Below are positions 17,418-26,118 of a DNA stretch of 64,000 bases, piece by piece; positions within the stretch are counted from its first letter, which is position 1, and each line of letters opens with the position of its first letter. The notes under the pieces are model-generated. The model made no database searches, was not told the origin of the DNA, and was given only the letters and a program-made list of their open reading frames with translations. The translations under genes and the position numbers were made by a program. Source of the stretch: Nanoarchaeota archaeon SCGC AAA011-G17 (GTDB lineage: Archaea; Nanobdellota; Nanobdellia; SCGC-AAA011-G17); the NCBI GenBank assembly GCA_000402515.1, contig AQRL01000038.1, forward strand, positions 50,573 through 114,572. Direction: 5' to 3'.

Positions 17418-19844
17418 TTATAAACCTTTCTGTTGGTTCTTTAGGTCAATAAAAAAGTATTTTGTCTCGGTATCCTTGTTATTACTTACAGTTACAGCAA
17501 TTACTTCCTGTTTCCTATCTGTATTCACTGGCAGTTTAAACATGAAGGTCTGTGTCTTTACTTCTTTTGGATTTAGGTCAAAGCTTGATGAATATTGTAT
17601 CTGGTTAAGCTCTGGCAGGGATATTGTTACTCTAACATCCTTTTCCTTTAATCCTGCAAAATTTGCTGCAAATACTGTTACTGGGAAATACTCTCCAGGA
17701 ACTACATTTTTCATGCTGTTAACTATTACTCTTTCGATTCCAATATCATGCTTTGTAGCTCTTAGTGACTTTGCTTCTTCTGTTACTGTAATCACTGCTG
17801 TTTTTTTAGATTCTAAAACACCATCTGTAACTTTGAAAATTAGATTATAGTTACCTAGTGAGCCTGGCACCCAGGTGAATAACTGATTGTTAAATGCTGC
17901 TCCCTCTGGCTTGTTTTCTGCACTGAAGGTTAGTTCATTACTGCCATCATACTGTGCTGAAATTGTGAACTCTACTTTCTGCCCTAATTTTATTTCCTGT
18001 GATGGAATATCATTCAGGCTTAAGTGGAATTCTACTGGCTCTGTGTATTTTGGAAGAACCTTGATTAGTATTTCCTGCGTTGCTTCTGCCATGCCATCAG
18101 ATGCTATTATTATTGAGATGTATTCTCCTGCATCCCCTACTCTTGTCTGCCATTCACCATTCTGGTTTAATGGAGAGGTGTAGGAATAGGTTAATTTGTC
18201 AAAGTCCAAATCTGTAAATGAATTTCTTGGAACTATCTTTACCAAGTCTCCCTCTGTTACTATAATCGGACCTATTGGATTAACTATATGCGGCAATCTG
18301 TTAACATCCTTTACTGAGATTATTACTTCCTGCTGGGCATTCAAACTTCCTGCAGATGCCTTGAATGTTAGTTTAAACTCACATTTTCCGTCATTTCTGC
18401 ACTGCTTCCCATTTGTGAAATAGTTTGTTATGAATATCTTTATTGTGTCAATAAATGTCCTTTCATGGCTTACTGTGTTGTAATCAGGAGTCCAAGCGAA
18501 TTTATAGCCCAGTAATGGGGCTGGATAATTTAGTACTCCTGGGCCATAGACTGGCTCAAAGGCTGCTCCACTTGGCAGGTTTTCTGCAGAATAGTCTATC
18601 TTTTGATTTCCATTATAATAAGATGGAGTTACAAAGAAGGTTAATTCTGAGCCTTCATTTACACCCTGATTAGGTATGAATTTCAAGTCTAGTACTTGTT
18701 CTGTTGGAGTTGTTTTTTCGTGAACGGTTAATGGAATTGTCAATACTTGTGATGGATAGTTGCTTATTCCATTACATTTTGGATCCTCTGGCATTCCTTC
18801 TACTCTTATTGTGTAATCCCCTGCTTTATTTGGTGTCCATGTAAATGAAAACTCTTTTGTATTCTTTAGATAGTAATAGGTGTAAGTATAAGCTACTTTC
18901 CCGCTTGAATCTTTTACTGTTAGCTTAACTTTATCTTTTACAGGCTCTGTATTCTGGTAGTTATCAATGTAATAGGATGATTTATCCCCTGTGATTGTTA
19001 TTAATTCTCCTACTTCTGCATCAATTGGATTTGATGTTCCTGGTCTATTTAGAATGGTGTAGCAGGCATTTTGCGGAACATTTTCATGAACCTTGAATTC
19101 TGCACTAGCTGTATTTGTTTTTGAAGATGAGCATTTTGAATCAACTACATCTGTTGTTATAAACGCTACATAATCATCCTCTAGTGTTGGTGTCCATGTA
19201 AATTCAACTGATTGTGAAGAATCCATGAAGATATTTAGTGTCTTTGATTCTTTATATTCATAAGTTGAAATATTGAGATTAGATTTCTTGTAAATCCATA
19301 GTGTTACTTTTGTTTCAGCTGAATAGAAATCCCTGTACTCTGCTGGTATGAAAGCAGGTGTATTGCTATTTGAATGTAATGCTGAATAGGTATCTGCATC
19401 TAGTGAAGCTGGAACTTTGATTATTAATGGGATGTTCGGTCTTACATCATTTAGAACTTCAATATGGTCAATAGGTGCTGAGCACTGGGCTTTCTTCTCT
19501 AGAGTAACTAGTTCAGTTGATTCACCATTTCCATAAACACTCTTGAATGCTTCTTTTCCAAGATATCCCTGCTTAAAGGCATAAACAGCATATCCGTATT
19601 GTGTTGGCAGATTTGTTGGGTACCATACTTTTATATCATAATTTGGATCATTGGCATTTGTATTCCCATTTGCATGAGGCGTTACAGAACTACAAGATGC
19701 ATCATTACAAGTATAGGCTAGAAAATTAACATTGTCTAATTTATTCCCATCTTTATTCTGAAATTCATAAGTCATAATTACCTGAGCACTAGCTAGACTT
19801 ATTAAAAATACAAATAAGATAGGGATTAAAAGTAATTTTTTCAT
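17418..19844 (-). CDS. Large secreted protein with putative-Ig/cadherin-like repeats
   Basis: 808 residues with a signal peptide (1-20, ending ASAQ). Two He_PIG-type modules are visible (LTFSAENKPEGAAFN...FTWVPGSLGNYNLIFKVTDG and SAENLPSGAAFEP...FAWTPDYNT), plus WTPTLEDDYVAF and WTPNKAGDYTIRVEG units, and a final CARDB-like domain (IGIERVIVNSMKNVVPGEYFPV). Several Cys pairs lie in the first 100 residues. There is no clear C-terminal transmembrane helix, so it may be held by the adjacent membrane-anchored surface protein at 16099, whose domains resemble its C-terminus. The leader has GGGGGTTCAA before the ATG. Confidence 0.72.
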   Translation of the reverse strand: MKKLLLIPILFVFLISLASAQVIMTYEFQNKDGNKLDNVNFLAYTCNDASCSSVTPHANGNTNANDPNYDIKVWYPTNLPTQYGYAVYAFKQGYLGKEAFKSVYGNGESTELVTLEKKAQCSAPIDHIEVLNDVRPNIPLIIKVPASLDADTYSALHSNSNTPAFIPAEYRDFYSAETKVTLWIYKKSNLNISTYEYKESKTLNIFMDSSQSVEFTWTPTLEDDYVAFITTDVVDSKCSSSKTNTASAEFKVHENVPQNACYTILNRPGTSNPIDAEVGELITITGDKSSYYIDNYQNTEPVKDKVKLTVKDSSGKVAYTYTYYYLKNTKEFSFTWTPNKAGDYTIRVEGMPEDPKCNGISNYPSQVLTIPLTVHEKTTPTEQVLDLKFIPNQGVNEGSELTFFVTPSYYNGNQKIDYSAENLPSGAAFEPVYGPGVLNYPAPLLGYKFAWTPDYNTVSHERTFIDTIKIFITNYFTNGKQCRNDGKCEFKLTFKASAGSLNAQQEVIISVKDVNRLPHIVNPIGPIIVTEGDLVKIVPRNSFTDLDFDKLTYSYTSPLNQNGEWQTRVGDAGEYISIIIASDGMAEATQEILIKVLPKYTEPVEFHLSLNDIPSQEIKLGQKVEFTISAQYDGSNELTFSAENKPEGAAFNNQLFTWVPGSLGNYNLIFKVTDGVLESKKTAVITVTEEAKSLRATKHDIGIERVIVNSMKNVVPGEYFPVTVFAANFAGLKEKDVRVTISLPELNQIQYSSSFDLNPKEVKTQTFMFKLPVNTDRKQEVIAVTVSNNKDTETKYFFIDLKNQQKGL

Positions 19845-19853
19845 TTGAACCCC

Positions 19854-20654
19854 CTAATAAGTGTTATTGCTCCAGTCGCCTGTGTTGTATACCTTTTCCT
19901 TTCCGCCCTTTCTTTTAGTAATCAAATATGTTGCTGTTCCTACTGCTGCAGTTGCTGGTACAGTGAACTTCCAATTTTTGTACCATGATGTCTTTAATGC
20001 CTGAGCAACTGCTGCTTGAGTAATGTCTGTTACTCTGTCTATATAATTATTGAAATTATTCTGTGCTGAAAGTATCAAGTCATATGAATCTTTAGGCAGT
20101 GATTCTTTCAATCTGTTAAGGTCTGCAGTTGGAAGAGCATATTTTGGCTGTAATAGATTTGAAATTTCTTCAGATGTTAGTTTTCCATCTTTTACCATTC
20201 CATTATATGATTTTACAGCATCTTCTATACTTTTTCTTATTCTATATACTTCAAAGTTTATTAACTTCTTTTCTTCAGCATTTAATGAATCAAATTCTAT
20301 TGTATATGCTACTGCCCTGTCAATAACATCTAATACATCTAATGAATCTTCAACAGTCATATCAAATGCATTTGAATTTACAGAAATCCCATCTGGATAT
20401 TTTTTGTTTAATGCTTTAATCTGCTTTGCTGTCAAACCCCTTACTGTTGTTTGTCTTATTGGTGCAGCATCATATAATGAATCTGTTCCTGTGTATTTAA
20501 CTGGCAATAGTGGAACTGAGGTTGTATCTTCTGCTACCTGTTCTTGAACTGATAAAGAAGTTGTTGGAACCTCTCTTAATTCCTGTGCTTTTGCTGTGCT
20601 GAATAATAAACCTCCAGCAAGCAATCCTGTTGCTAAAATATGATTTGTTTTCAT
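19854..20654 (-). CDS. Secreted/membrane hypothetical protein of the surface cluster
   Basis: 266 residues with a signal peptide (1-23, GLLAGGLLFSTAKAQ), a helical middle (~75-215) and a late hydrophobic segment (~233-250, FTVPATAAVGTATYLITKR) followed by a basic stop-transfer patch. It ends only 9 bp before the 808-aa gene. A GGAGG Shine-Dalgarno lies about 7 nt before the ATG. No catalytic motif or known family; it is best described as a structural envelope protein. Confidence 0.6.
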   Translation of the reverse strand: MKTNHILATGLLAGGLLFSTAKAQELREVPTTSLSVQEQVAEDTTSVPLLPVKYTGTDSLYDAAPIRQTTVRGLTAKQIKALNKKYPDGISVNSNAFDMTVEDSLDVLDVIDRAVAYTIEFDSLNAEEKKLINFEVYRIRKSIEDAVKSYNGMVKDGKLTSEEISNLLQPKYALPTADLNRLKESLPKDSYDLILSAQNNFNNYIDRVTDITQAAVAQALKTSWYKNWKFTVPATAAVGTATYLITKRKGGKEKVYNTGDWSNNTY

Positions 20655-20669
20655 TTTAATCCTCCATGA

Positions 20670-21719
20670 TTATTTTTTTTGATAACTTTGCATTTTTCTC
20701 CAACCACTTGGAATATTTATTTTTCCAATTTTCTGCTTTATTTCTTCTTTGCTTGGTCCTGTGTATGTAACATTCTGTCTTGCTAATTCATCAAGCCCAA
20801 TTACTTTACCATTTTGTGATTTTACACCATATAATATTCCATCTTTTGCATTTACTTTGTATAATGTTCTTACGTCTTCTCCTAAAATGTCTCCTCTATA
20901 TGTATCATATTTTCCATTAAAGAATTCATCTATTGAACTTTTTGGTACATAACTACTATCTCCAAGTGCTTTTATTCTTAGGTAGTCACTAATGTTCTTT
21001 GTAGGACCTGTTGCATAATTCACAAATTCTTTGTTATCTAATGATGGTTTCCATGGTAATTGTTTTGCACTGAAACTTCTTTGTCCATCGATTATATAGT
21101 CTATTAATACGTTAAATCCTGGATAATTTAGTTCATGATTTGCTTTTATAGTTAGTATTGTTTCTCTTTCTGTTATTTGTGCTTCTCTTGTTGTTTTTTG
21201 TGCATGAGCAATAGCTGCATTTTTTTCCTTTGTAGCTTTTTCAGCTTCTTTGACTTTTTCTTCTTTTTCTTTAACTGCAACGTTCTTTCCCATTTCTGCA
21301 ATATTCTTTGCTTCTCTTGCTTTCTTAGCCAAATCAAAAGTTATTTGGGCTGATTGTGAAGCATATTGCGCTGATTTAAGGCTTGATTGTGCTATGTCTT
21401 CTTGATTTTTTGTAGACTTCCAAGAATATGCTGTGTAGATTGGAATCCCAATTAATGCTGAGAATAATGCACCCCTTAGTATTTGTGTTCCATAATTAAC
21501 AATCTTTCCTCTTATTGTATGGTCTGTTTCTGTAACATGTACTTCTCCATTGTCTTTTTGTTCTGTTGGATTATCACTTCTTTCCAAACCAAATTTAAGT
21601 ACTTCTTTTGCTGGTATTTGTCCATTTCCTACTCTCTTTTGAAAACCTTTTTTTGGATCTTTGAAATCCATTCCTCTTTCACTTTGGTTTCCTTCTGATT
21701 CTGATTTTTCATTTGCCAT
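20670..21719 (-). CDS. Single-span membrane protein with long coiled coil
   Basis: 349 residues. A polar cytoplasmic N-terminus (~1-80), one transmembrane helix (~83-102, LRGALFSALIGIPIYTAYSW), then a coiled coil (~105-195) dense in Ala, Lys and Glu (KKAREAKNIAEMGKNV, KEKEEKVKEAEKATKEK), and a C-terminal domain (~200-349). It starts 1 nt after the stop of the ParA-like ATPase gene, so the two are coupled and may form a complex, the ATPase acting on the N-terminal tail. Not recognised. Confidence 0.65.
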   Translation of the reverse strand: MANEKSESEGNQSERGMDFKDPKKGFQKRVGNGQIPAKEVLKFGLERSDNPTEQKDNGEVHVTETDHTIRGKIVNYGTQILRGALFSALIGIPIYTAYSWKSTKNQEDIAQSSLKSAQYASQSAQITFDLAKKAREAKNIAEMGKNVAVKEKEEKVKEAEKATKEKNAAIAHAQKTTREAQITERETILTIKANHELNYPGFNVLIDYIIDGQRSFSAKQLPWKPSLDNKEFVNYATGPTKNISDYLRIKALGDSSYVPKSSIDEFFNGKYDTYRGDILGEDVRTLYKVNAKDGILYGVKSQNGKVIGLDELARQNVTYTGPSKEEIKQKIGKINIPSGWRKMQSYQKK

Positions 21720-21720
21720 T

Positions 21721-22710
21721 TTATTTACTCTCCCTTTCTTGCTTTTGATAGTTTATAGCATGTGATATGATATCTGCAACAAGATTTTGTGTTGTTGATT
21801 TAAACTGCCTTATCCCATCTTCATTTAGAGACATTATGTTTCCAGGACCTGTTGCTTTTTCTATTTCTGGTCTTTCTTGAATGAAATAAACATATTCCCC
21901 AAAGAAATTTTCTTCTGGTAAGAGTGGTTTTAGTCTTTCAAACTCTCTTTTTGCTTTATCTATTTTTAGTTCATCAAGCGGTCTTGCTAGAATTCTTTTC
22001 AGTGTGCTGCTTTCTTCTTCTATTCTATTTATTATTAGTAATTTCTGTTTTTTTGTTTCTTCATAGTAATCTCTTTCCTTTGTTAGTTCTATTATTTCTT
22101 TCACTATTTTTGGGATAGTGCTCATTGATGCATCCCCTCTTTGACTTACTATTACCCTGTTATCTGTTTCTATTAATGGCTCTAAACCCATTTGTTTGGA
22201 GGCATAGTTCGGAAAGTCATAAATAACCACCCCATAACTGCTATTCTTTAAACCTTCTATAATTTTCATTTGTGCATTTAATGTTTTTTTATCGTTATCA
22301 ATGGTTATCCCATTTATCCAATCATCATTTCTTATTAAAAAATAAGATAAGTTAGGACAGCTAATACTTTGAGAATATAATGATGGGTCGATACCTTTTT
22401 TTGTGACAAAGGACCTGATTCTATTTTTTTCTTTTATATCCTGGAAAACTATTGAAACAAGATTTGGATTATTGATCCAATTAAATTCTACTGCTGCTGT
22501 TTTTAATCCTGATTTTGCAGATAAGTAGGCAAGCCATGCTGCTAGTGTTGTTTTTCCTACCCCCCCTTTTGCAGATGAAATACCCACTTGAATTGGTCTG
22601 TATAATCCTTGTTCTTTATACCAAATAGTTCCATCAGTGTTTGGATCAGAATTTCTTTGCTGTGATAACATATGTTGTAATACTTTTGTTCTTACATTAT
22701 AGTCTGGCAT
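21721..22710 (-). CDS. ParA/MinD-like P-loop ATPase
   Basis: 329 residues with the deviant Walker A KGGVGKTT (48-55), typical of ParA/MinD/CpsD ATPases, and a GVVIYDFPNYAS Walker B region. The N-terminal 40 residues are an extra arm absent from plain ParA. Such ATPases position chromosomes, plasmids, division sites or surface machines. Here the neighbours are all envelope proteins and no centromere-binding ParB is present, so positioning or driving a surface structure is the better guess. Leader GGGGGTTATGAT precedes the ATG; TATA box near 22750. It is the second gene of the cluster after the secreted protein at 22786. Confidence 0.8.
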   Translation of the reverse strand: MPDYNVRTKVLQHMLSQQRNSDPNTDGTIWYKEQGLYRPIQVGISSAKGGVGKTTLAAWLAYLSAKSGLKTAAVEFNWINNPNLVSIVFQDIKEKNRIRSFVTKKGIDPSLYSQSISCPNLSYFLIRNDDWINGITIDNDKKTLNAQMKIIEGLKNSSYGVVIYDFPNYASKQMGLEPLIETDNRVIVSQRGDASMSTIPKIVKEIIELTKERDYYEETKKQKLLIINRIEEESSTLKRILARPLDELKIDKAKREFERLKPLLPEENFFGEYVYFIQERPEIEKATGPGNIMSLNEDGIRQFKSTTQNLVADIISHAINYQKQERESK

Positions 22711-22785
22711 ATCATAACCCCCAACACTATTTTTAAAATGTTATCATTATATAAAGGTTTCGGTAAAGTTACTATTTTATAATGA

Positions 22786-23439
22786 TTAACGTATTGGTCT
22801 CATGCTTCTCCAATTTTTCTTTTTTGGAGCTGACAGCTTAAATTCTGTAGAATCTTTTTTTGTTTCAGTTGATATAGAATCTTTTTCGGCATAGGATAAA
22901 TCTGAGCTAAATATTAAAATCTGGGGATACCAGACATAAGCATCTTTGCCATTAAAACTTTTATCTGTCGGCACTTTTTCTTTTGTAAAATAGGCTATTG
23001 CTGTTTTTTCTTTTAGTAGTGAACGAAGCGTTGAAAATTCTGCTGGCTCTAACATGTTATCACTGAAACAGATATCAAAGCAATCAAGTAATACAGGATC
23101 AGTAGTAATAATGTTTTTCAGAGTATCTTCCAATGCCCTTCTTTTTTCATTTAAGGTATCCTCTCCAAAGAGATTATTTAAGATTGGAGTTAATACTTCT
23201 CCCTTTATTCTCTTTTTAACTGATTCTATGCATACTTCTGAACTGTCTGAATAGTCATTCAATGGAAGGATTAGATATTGTGCTTTGTATATTTTTCCTA
23301 TCCTGTCTGTTTTGTAAGGATATGAGATAGTATCATTAGATGCTGGATCCGGCCTTAACCCATAATTTCTTGAGTCTGCATTTAATCTTGTTAGTAAAAA
23401 TGGGATGGATGCAATCGTCAATAAATTTCTTAGTTTCAT
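22786..23439 (-). CDS. Secreted hypothetical protein at the head of the surface cluster
   Basis: 217 residues with a signal peptide (1-21, MKLRNLLTIASIPFLLTRLNA), a mixed alpha/beta domain with three Cys (EVCIESV, LLDCFDICF) and a basic, polar C-terminal tail. It could be a periplasm-like-space or surface protein. A gap of 75 bp with a TATA box separates it from the ParA-like gene, so it may have its own transcript. Not recognised. Confidence 0.6.
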   Translation of the reverse strand: MKLRNLLTIASIPFLLTRLNADSRNYGLRPDPASNDTISYPYKTDRIGKIYKAQYLILPLNDYSDSSEVCIESVKKRIKGEVLTPILNNLFGEDTLNEKRRALEDTLKNIITTDPVLLDCFDICFSDNMLEPAEFSTLRSLLKEKTAIAYFTKEKVPTDKSFNGKDAYVWYPQILIFSSDLSYAEKDSISTETKKDSTEFKLSAPKKKNWRSMRPIR

Positions 23440-23487
23440 AATAATTTTTACTTTAAAGTAGTTATATAAATCTTTTGATAGAAATTT

Positions 23488-23599
23488 GGGAACGTGGGGA
23501 TTTGAACCCCAATCAACTGGTGTCTTCTAAATCACAGCCGAAGCTCATCACTCCAAACACTGGAGCCAGTTACACTAAACCAGGTTGTGCTACGCTCCC
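23488..23599 (-). tRNA. tRNA-Trp (CCA) with an intron at 37/38
   Basis: Minus strand. The acceptor stem pairs GGGAGCG with CGTTCCC (one G-T pair); the D stem is GCAC/GTGT; the anticodon stem is ACTGG/CCAGT; the T arm is TGGGG-TTCAAAT-CCCCA; A73 follows. Between G37 and A38 lie 38 extra bases, which gives a CTCCAGA loop with anticodon CCA after splicing. Position 37/38 is the classical archaeal intron site, and tRNA-Trp is the tRNA most often split there. The intron contains a short stem with a TTCG loop. A TATTTAAATA box lies ~30 bp upstream. CCA is not encoded. Confidence 0.88.
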
Positions 23600-23635
23600 T
23601 ATAATTAAAAATTGAAGATTTTGAGTATTTAAATA

Positions 23636-24157
23636 TTACTTGTATATTATATATAGGTAGAGCTCTTCAAAAAAGAACTTTTGTTTTTCCAATTCTTTGA
23701 ATTTCAGATTATTTTTTTTAATTAAAGAATTTATTTTCTTCTTATTTGTTAGTGAGGAGAAGATTAAGAGGATTTTTCCATTCTTGTTCAGATGAGAATT
23801 AACTTGATTAAGGAATCTTTCAATTAGCTCATATCCTTTTTTTCCTCCATCCAGTGCCTTGTCTTTTACTAATTGATCATTTGGAAGATAGGGGGGATTA
23901 AAGATAATTAAATCAAACTTTCCTTTTACATTTGAAAATAGATCTGATAGCTTGAATTTTATATTTTTTCTTTTAATATTTTTTTTACAATAATCAATTG
24001 CTTCTTTATCAATATCAACAGCAAGAACTTTTTTGCAGTAGTTTGATGCTTCGAGTGCAAGAATTCCTGTACCTGTTCCTATTTCCAAGCATGAATCTGA
24101 TGGATAGTTTTTGATATGTTTTTCAATAAGATAAGAATCTTCTTCCGGCTCGTACAT
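23636..24157 (-). CDS. HemK-type (PrmC/Mtq2-like) protein methyltransferase
   Basis: 173 residues, class I fold. MYEPEEDSYL start, motif I CLEIGTGTG (23-31), and NPPYLP at 87-92, the signature of N5-glutamine methyltransferases. The short length and the YxPxEDS opening match the archaeal/eukaryotic HemK2 (Mtq2) branch, which methylates the GGQ glutamine of release factor aRF1 and has been reported to act on other substrates. The Trm112-like activator is not in the window. It stands directly next to tRNA-Trp on the same strand but upstream of it. Confidence 0.85.
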   Translation of the reverse strand: MYEPEEDSYLIEKHIKNYPSDSCLEIGTGTGILALEASNYCKKVLAVDIDKEAIDYCKKNIKRKNIKFKLSDLFSNVKGKFDLIIFNPPYLPNDQLVKDKALDGGKKGYELIERFLNQVNSHLNKNGKILLIFSSLTNKKKINSLIKKNNLKFKELEKQKFFFEELYLYIIYK

Positions 24158-24223
24158 GAAAAAATAGAAATCTTTTTATATTATTAAGTTATCTAAATTT
24201 TACAAATTTATGGGGGTGCATAA

Positions 24224-24703
24224 ATGAAAAAAGGATTAGTTCTAGGATTAATTGCAGTGATGCTGTTAGCAACAGTGAGTGTAGTATTTGCAGCTGGTGG
24301 TTTTGATAAATTTGGGTATAACTATCAGGCAAGAGTTTTTGTAGGGGCTGCTGATGGTGTAGATAGAGTACTCGATGGAAAAGTTTGGGGGGACTCAACA
24401 TATGCCAAAGACCATTTAGTTATGAAATGGAGCAAGGGATGGGATGATGCAAGATTCCATGGAGCAGCTTGGACACCAGAGGCATGGGAAGACAATGAAT
24501 GGAATGGAGCAGTTCCTGGTGGTTCAGGAGAGGTCTGGCATTATAAAATAATATGGGTTGGACCACAATTAGAAAATAGTCCCTACTGGAGAGAAGGCGG
24601 ATACCCTGTCTGGGGTCAGTTTGAGGTAATTATGGACCAAGGAACTTCGCAGGGAGAACATTTATGGTTTACTCATGCAATTCCAACAGGATACGGCAAA
24701 TAA
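24224..24703 (+). CDS. Small secreted aromatic-rich protein
   Basis: 159 residues with a signal peptide (1-23, cleaved near VFAAGG). The mature part is very rich in Trp, Gly and Asp (e.g. HLVMKWSKGWDDARFHG, EDNEWNGAVPGG, WHYKIIWVG), a pattern known from small secreted beta-rich proteins of unclear role in archaea and bacteria. A TATA box at ~24173-24181 gives a ~24-nt leader containing GGGGGTGCAT before the ATG. A T-run follows the stop. Likely an abundant extracellular product; function unknown. Confidence 0.7.
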   Translation: MKKGLVLGLIAVMLLATVSVVFAAGGFDKFGYNYQARVFVGAADGVDRVLDGKVWGDSTYAKDHLVMKWSKGWDDARFHGAAWTPEAWEDNEWNGAVPGGSGEVWHYKIIWVGPQLENSPYWREGGYPVWGQFEVIMDQGTSQGEHLWFTHAIPTGYGK

Positions 24704-24727
24704 ACTTTTTTTTATTTTTTCTTTTTT
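24704..24727 (+). terminator. T-run terminator after the secreted aromatic-rich protein
   Basis: The stop is followed by three T-tracts (8, 6 and 6 T) within 24 nt and no stem, fitting archaeal intrinsic termination. It reaches the end of the convergent PIN gene. Confidence 0.6.
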
Positions 24728-25418
24728 AGAATCCTTCTGCTTTTTCTGCCTGCTCTATCTCTTCCTGGGATATTGCACAGCCATTAAGCTTCAAGCCCCA
24801 TAGAATCCCATCCACAAGCTCATGCTTAAGATTATAATTTGTCAAATGGTCTTTCTGCACCAGATTTTTTAATATTCCAAGAGAGTAAGCCACTAAACCA
24901 AGTTCAGATGAGCGAATTATATTAACGTTTATCTCTTTTTTCAGCTCTTTTAAATTTTCTTGGTTGATTGTTATTTTTGTGTGCAGTTTTCTTTCAAAAA
25001 GGTTTTTCAGCTCATTTGGATTTTCTATTATCATTCTTATTGTTCTCTCATCAACTACATAGGTTGCTTTCAATAGATTTGCTAATGCCAGTGATTCCAC
25101 TTCTGCCGGGTCTACTAACTTAATAAAATGGTTTTCTGCTTTGAAGAGATTGTTAATGAGATTTAATAAATTCTGTGTCTGCTTTTCCAACTGCTGGCCA
25201 TAAATCTCTAAGGTGTTATCCAGAATTAATTGGTGGATTTGGAGTGCTTCTAATTTGAATTTCTTTGACTGTATTGGCTTGTCTATTATTTCTTTTTTTA
25301 CTTCATTTGTTATAAAGAACTGCCCATTGAATCTGTGCTTTAGCTCTGGGAGCAAGTAGAGCAGATTATTTAGAGATAAACTGATTATTGTTGAGCTATC
25401 AAATACCATGGATTTCAT
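24726..25418 (-). CDS. PIN-domain-like nuclease
   Basis: 230 residues. The N-terminus SMVFDSSTIISL supplies the first PIN aspartate (D7), NEVKKEII the conserved Glu (~39), and DPAEVESLALANLLKATYVVDERTIR the third acidic site and the closing D of a PIN fold. PIN proteins are Mg-dependent ribonucleases, often toxins. At 230 aa it is longer than VapC (~130). The gene follows a 186-aa HTH-containing protein by 34 bp on the same strand, an arrangement like a toxin with its partner. Confidence 0.65.
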   Translation of the reverse strand: MKSMVFDSSTIISLSLNNLLYLLPELKHRFNGQFFITNEVKKEIIDKPIQSKKFKLEALQIHQLILDNTLEIYGQQLEKQTQNLLNLINNLFKAENHFIKLVDPAEVESLALANLLKATYVVDERTIRMIIENPNELKNLFERKLHTKITINQENLKELKKEINVNIIRSSELGLVAYSLGILKNLVQKDHLTNYNLKHELVDGILWGLKLNGCAISQEEIEQAEKAEGF

Positions 25419-25452
25419 AAAATTGATAATACAATTTAGTATATATTAATTT

Positions 25453-26013
25453 CTATTCAAATAAAGATTTAGCGAATTCAATTCTCTTTTTTATGTCTTT
25501 TGTAATCCCCTTTTCCGATATTCCTGTCTGCCCTGTGTATTTCTGCAATTCCCATGGAGAAACTTTTAATGTAGATGCTGCCTGGCCAAGAGAAATTCCA
25601 TGCTCTGTAATTCTTGAGGCCTTTGCTATTTTTGATTCTTCAAATACTTCCTTTAATGCATCCTGTATTTTTGGGTCCAGAAGATTAATTGATTTTTGAA
25701 TTTTGGTCAAAGAATTTGTGTACTGGTCAACTTCATCGTTTTCTAAATATGATTTTGCCATACTAAGGTCTTCCAATATAGTTGAGTAGAATTTATCCCA
25801 GCCTTTTTTTTCAAAATAATCTGTTCTTCCTAATATCTTGAATAATGAGTAAGTCATTACTGCTATATCTCTTGACAGATTGTCCTGAAAGATTGTCAGA
25901 GAGTGGATTGTCTGATTGCTCAATTCTTTTATCTGAACCAGATCTTTTTTTTTTACTGCCTCTACCAACTGAGAGATAATATCCAATAGATGATCCTTGA
26001 AACCTGACTGCAT
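25453..26013 (-). CDS. Helical protein with C-terminal HTH, partner of the PIN protein
   Basis: 186 residues, all-helical. An N-terminal HEPN-like four-helix segment (~1-120) is followed by a helix-turn-helix (~135-160, ISLGQAASTLKVSPWELQKYTG). It may be an antitoxin/regulator that binds both DNA and the PIN protein, or a HEPN partner; no RxxxxH motif is visible, so HEPN nuclease activity is not claimed. It precedes the PIN gene by 34 bp, presumably cotranscribed. Confidence 0.6.
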   Translation of the reverse strand: MQSGFKDHLLDIISQLVEAVKKKDLVQIKELSNQTIHSLTIFQDNLSRDIAVMTYSLFKILGRTDYFEKKGWDKFYSTILEDLSMAKSYLENDEVDQYTNSLTKIQKSINLLDPKIQDALKEVFEESKIAKASRITEHGISLGQAASTLKVSPWELQKYTGQTGISEKGITKDIKKRIEFAKSLFE

Positions 26014-26118
26014 AATATTAATTTATTCTTTCAATATAAATAGTTTGTTCTAATTAGTTTCAATTTTAAAGTAGTAACAAATAGAAAGGTTTATAAAATA
26101 TCTCTTACTATGAAAATT

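Noticed and set aside
23530-23570. C/D-box guide RNA in the tRNA-Trp intron
   Set aside because: A box C-like GTGATGA is present but no box D (CUGA) and only 38 nt are available.
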